5,899 nt of DNA from JBEKTY01 sp049515555 (GTDB taxonomy: Bacteria > Planctomycetota > Planctomycetia > Pirellulales > Thermoguttaceae), in NCBI GenBank assembly GCA_049515555.1, contig JBEKTY010000298.1, positions 1 through 5,899 of the forward strand, given 5' to 3'. The notes below the pieces were generated by a model, which had not been told where the DNA came from, did no database searches, and saw only the letters and a list, made by a program, of their open reading frames with translations. Both the position numbers and the translations under genes were made by a program. This document shows positions 5,784 through 5,899 of the stretch, piece by piece (the first letter of the stretch is position 1; the number at the start of each line of letters is the position of its first letter).

Positions 5784-5846
5784 AATGTATCCGGCACACT
5801 CCGTGTGCCGTTTTGGAATCGGCACACGGAGTGTGCCGGATACATT
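5784..5846. repeat. Perfect 27-bp inverted repeat with palindromic arms
   Basis: Bases 5784-5810 are the exact reverse complement of 5820-5846, separated by nine bases (TTTTGGAAT). Each arm is itself a hairpin: CGGCACAC-TCC-GTGTGCCG at 5792-5810 and CGGCACAC-GGA-GTGTGCCG at 5820-5838. The element begins seven bases after the stop codon of the gene entering from the right, so as RNA it could end or stabilise that transcript. As DNA it could extrude a branched cruciform. It resembles REP/BIME-type dispersed palindromes, but no transposase is in the window. Confidence 0.85.
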
Positions 5847-5851
5847 GAAAC

Positions 5852-5865
5852 GCCTATCCTTCCAG
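5852..5865. repeat. 14-base match to the left repeat copy
   Basis: GCCTATCCTTCCAG occurs here and at 157-170 in the same orientation, and its first ten bases with the preceding context recur at 5727-5735. Here it overlaps the stop codon and last codons of the gene at the right edge, so it may mark one terminus of the dispersed repeat. Confidence 0.5.
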
Positions 5866-5899
5866 TTCCTTCGAGCGAATCACGATCAACTTCTTGATC
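5854..5899 (-). CDS. C-terminal end of a gene entering from the right, possibly aldehyde dehydrogenase
   Basis: The last 14 codons of a minus-strand frame read IKKLIVIRSKELEG and stop at TAG (5854-5856). A K-L-x-V-I-(R/K)-S ending is common among aldehyde dehydrogenases of the type seen as a fragment at the left edge, so this could be the tail of a related intact copy. The final Glu-Gly-stop lies in a 14-base sequence shared with the dispersed repeat, which may have supplied the stop. The piece is too short for a firm assignment; the open frame itself is the only direct evidence. Confidence 0.4.
   Translation of the reverse strand, partial: IKKLIVIRSKELEG

Noticed and set aside
5619..5825. 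Small minus-strand frame upstream of the promoter
   Set aside because: It is composed of the dispersed repeat and part of the palindrome, overlaps the promoter, and ends in the leader region; no sign of a real protein.
5755..5846. Repeated CGGCACAC/GTGTGCCG units considered as a CRISPR array
   Set aside because: The units are palindromic and clustered without regular spacers of uniform length, and no cas gene is present.

Overview
The window most likely comes from a planctomycete, probably a Pirellulales-like lineage. The evidence is GC-rich DNA, a DUF1559 pseudopilin-like protein, a PEP-CTERM-sorted surface protein, and small dispersed repeats around the genes. This assignment is inferred from gene families, not from a marker gene.

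The centre (about 5645 down to 262, all on the minus strand) is one vitamin B12-controlled transcription unit. It starts at a sigma70-like promoter (TTGACA, 17-bp spacer, TTAATC; 5617-5645). The predicted transcript begins a few bases before a full-length cobalamin riboswitch (5397-5603), whose closing helix P1 is complementary at both ends. Five genes follow in order: a DUF1559 pseudopilin-like protein (4271-5245), a secreted PEP-CTERM protein with beta-propeller-like repeats (3086-4186), and the corrinoid ABC importer btuF (2066-2965), btuC (1082-2065) and btuD (262-1080). The three btu genes are packed end to end. A hairpin followed by TTT (220-240) may end the unit.

The ABC importer moves corrinoid from the periplasm to the cytoplasm, but no TonB-dependent receptor (BtuB) is present here. 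Instead the riboswitch leads into two envelope/surface proteins. The most interesting reading is that the PEP-CTERM propeller works like Bacteroides BtuG, a surface beta-propeller that binds B12, and that the DUF1559 protein helps build or display the capture apparatus. Co-regulation is seen in the sequence; B12 binding is inferred.

The edges look rearranged. Two direct copies of a roughly 75-bp repeat (102-175 and 5670-5750) bracket the whole operon. At the left edge a minus-strand fragment of an aldehyde dehydrogenase lacks its N-terminal part and fuses into the repeat. At the right edge 14 codons end a minus-strand gene that also resembles an aldehyde dehydrogenase tail. Between the right-hand repeat and that gene lies a perfect 27-bp inverted repeat, each arm of which is itself a palindrome. 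No tRNA, rRNA, CRISPR array or transposase gene was seen.
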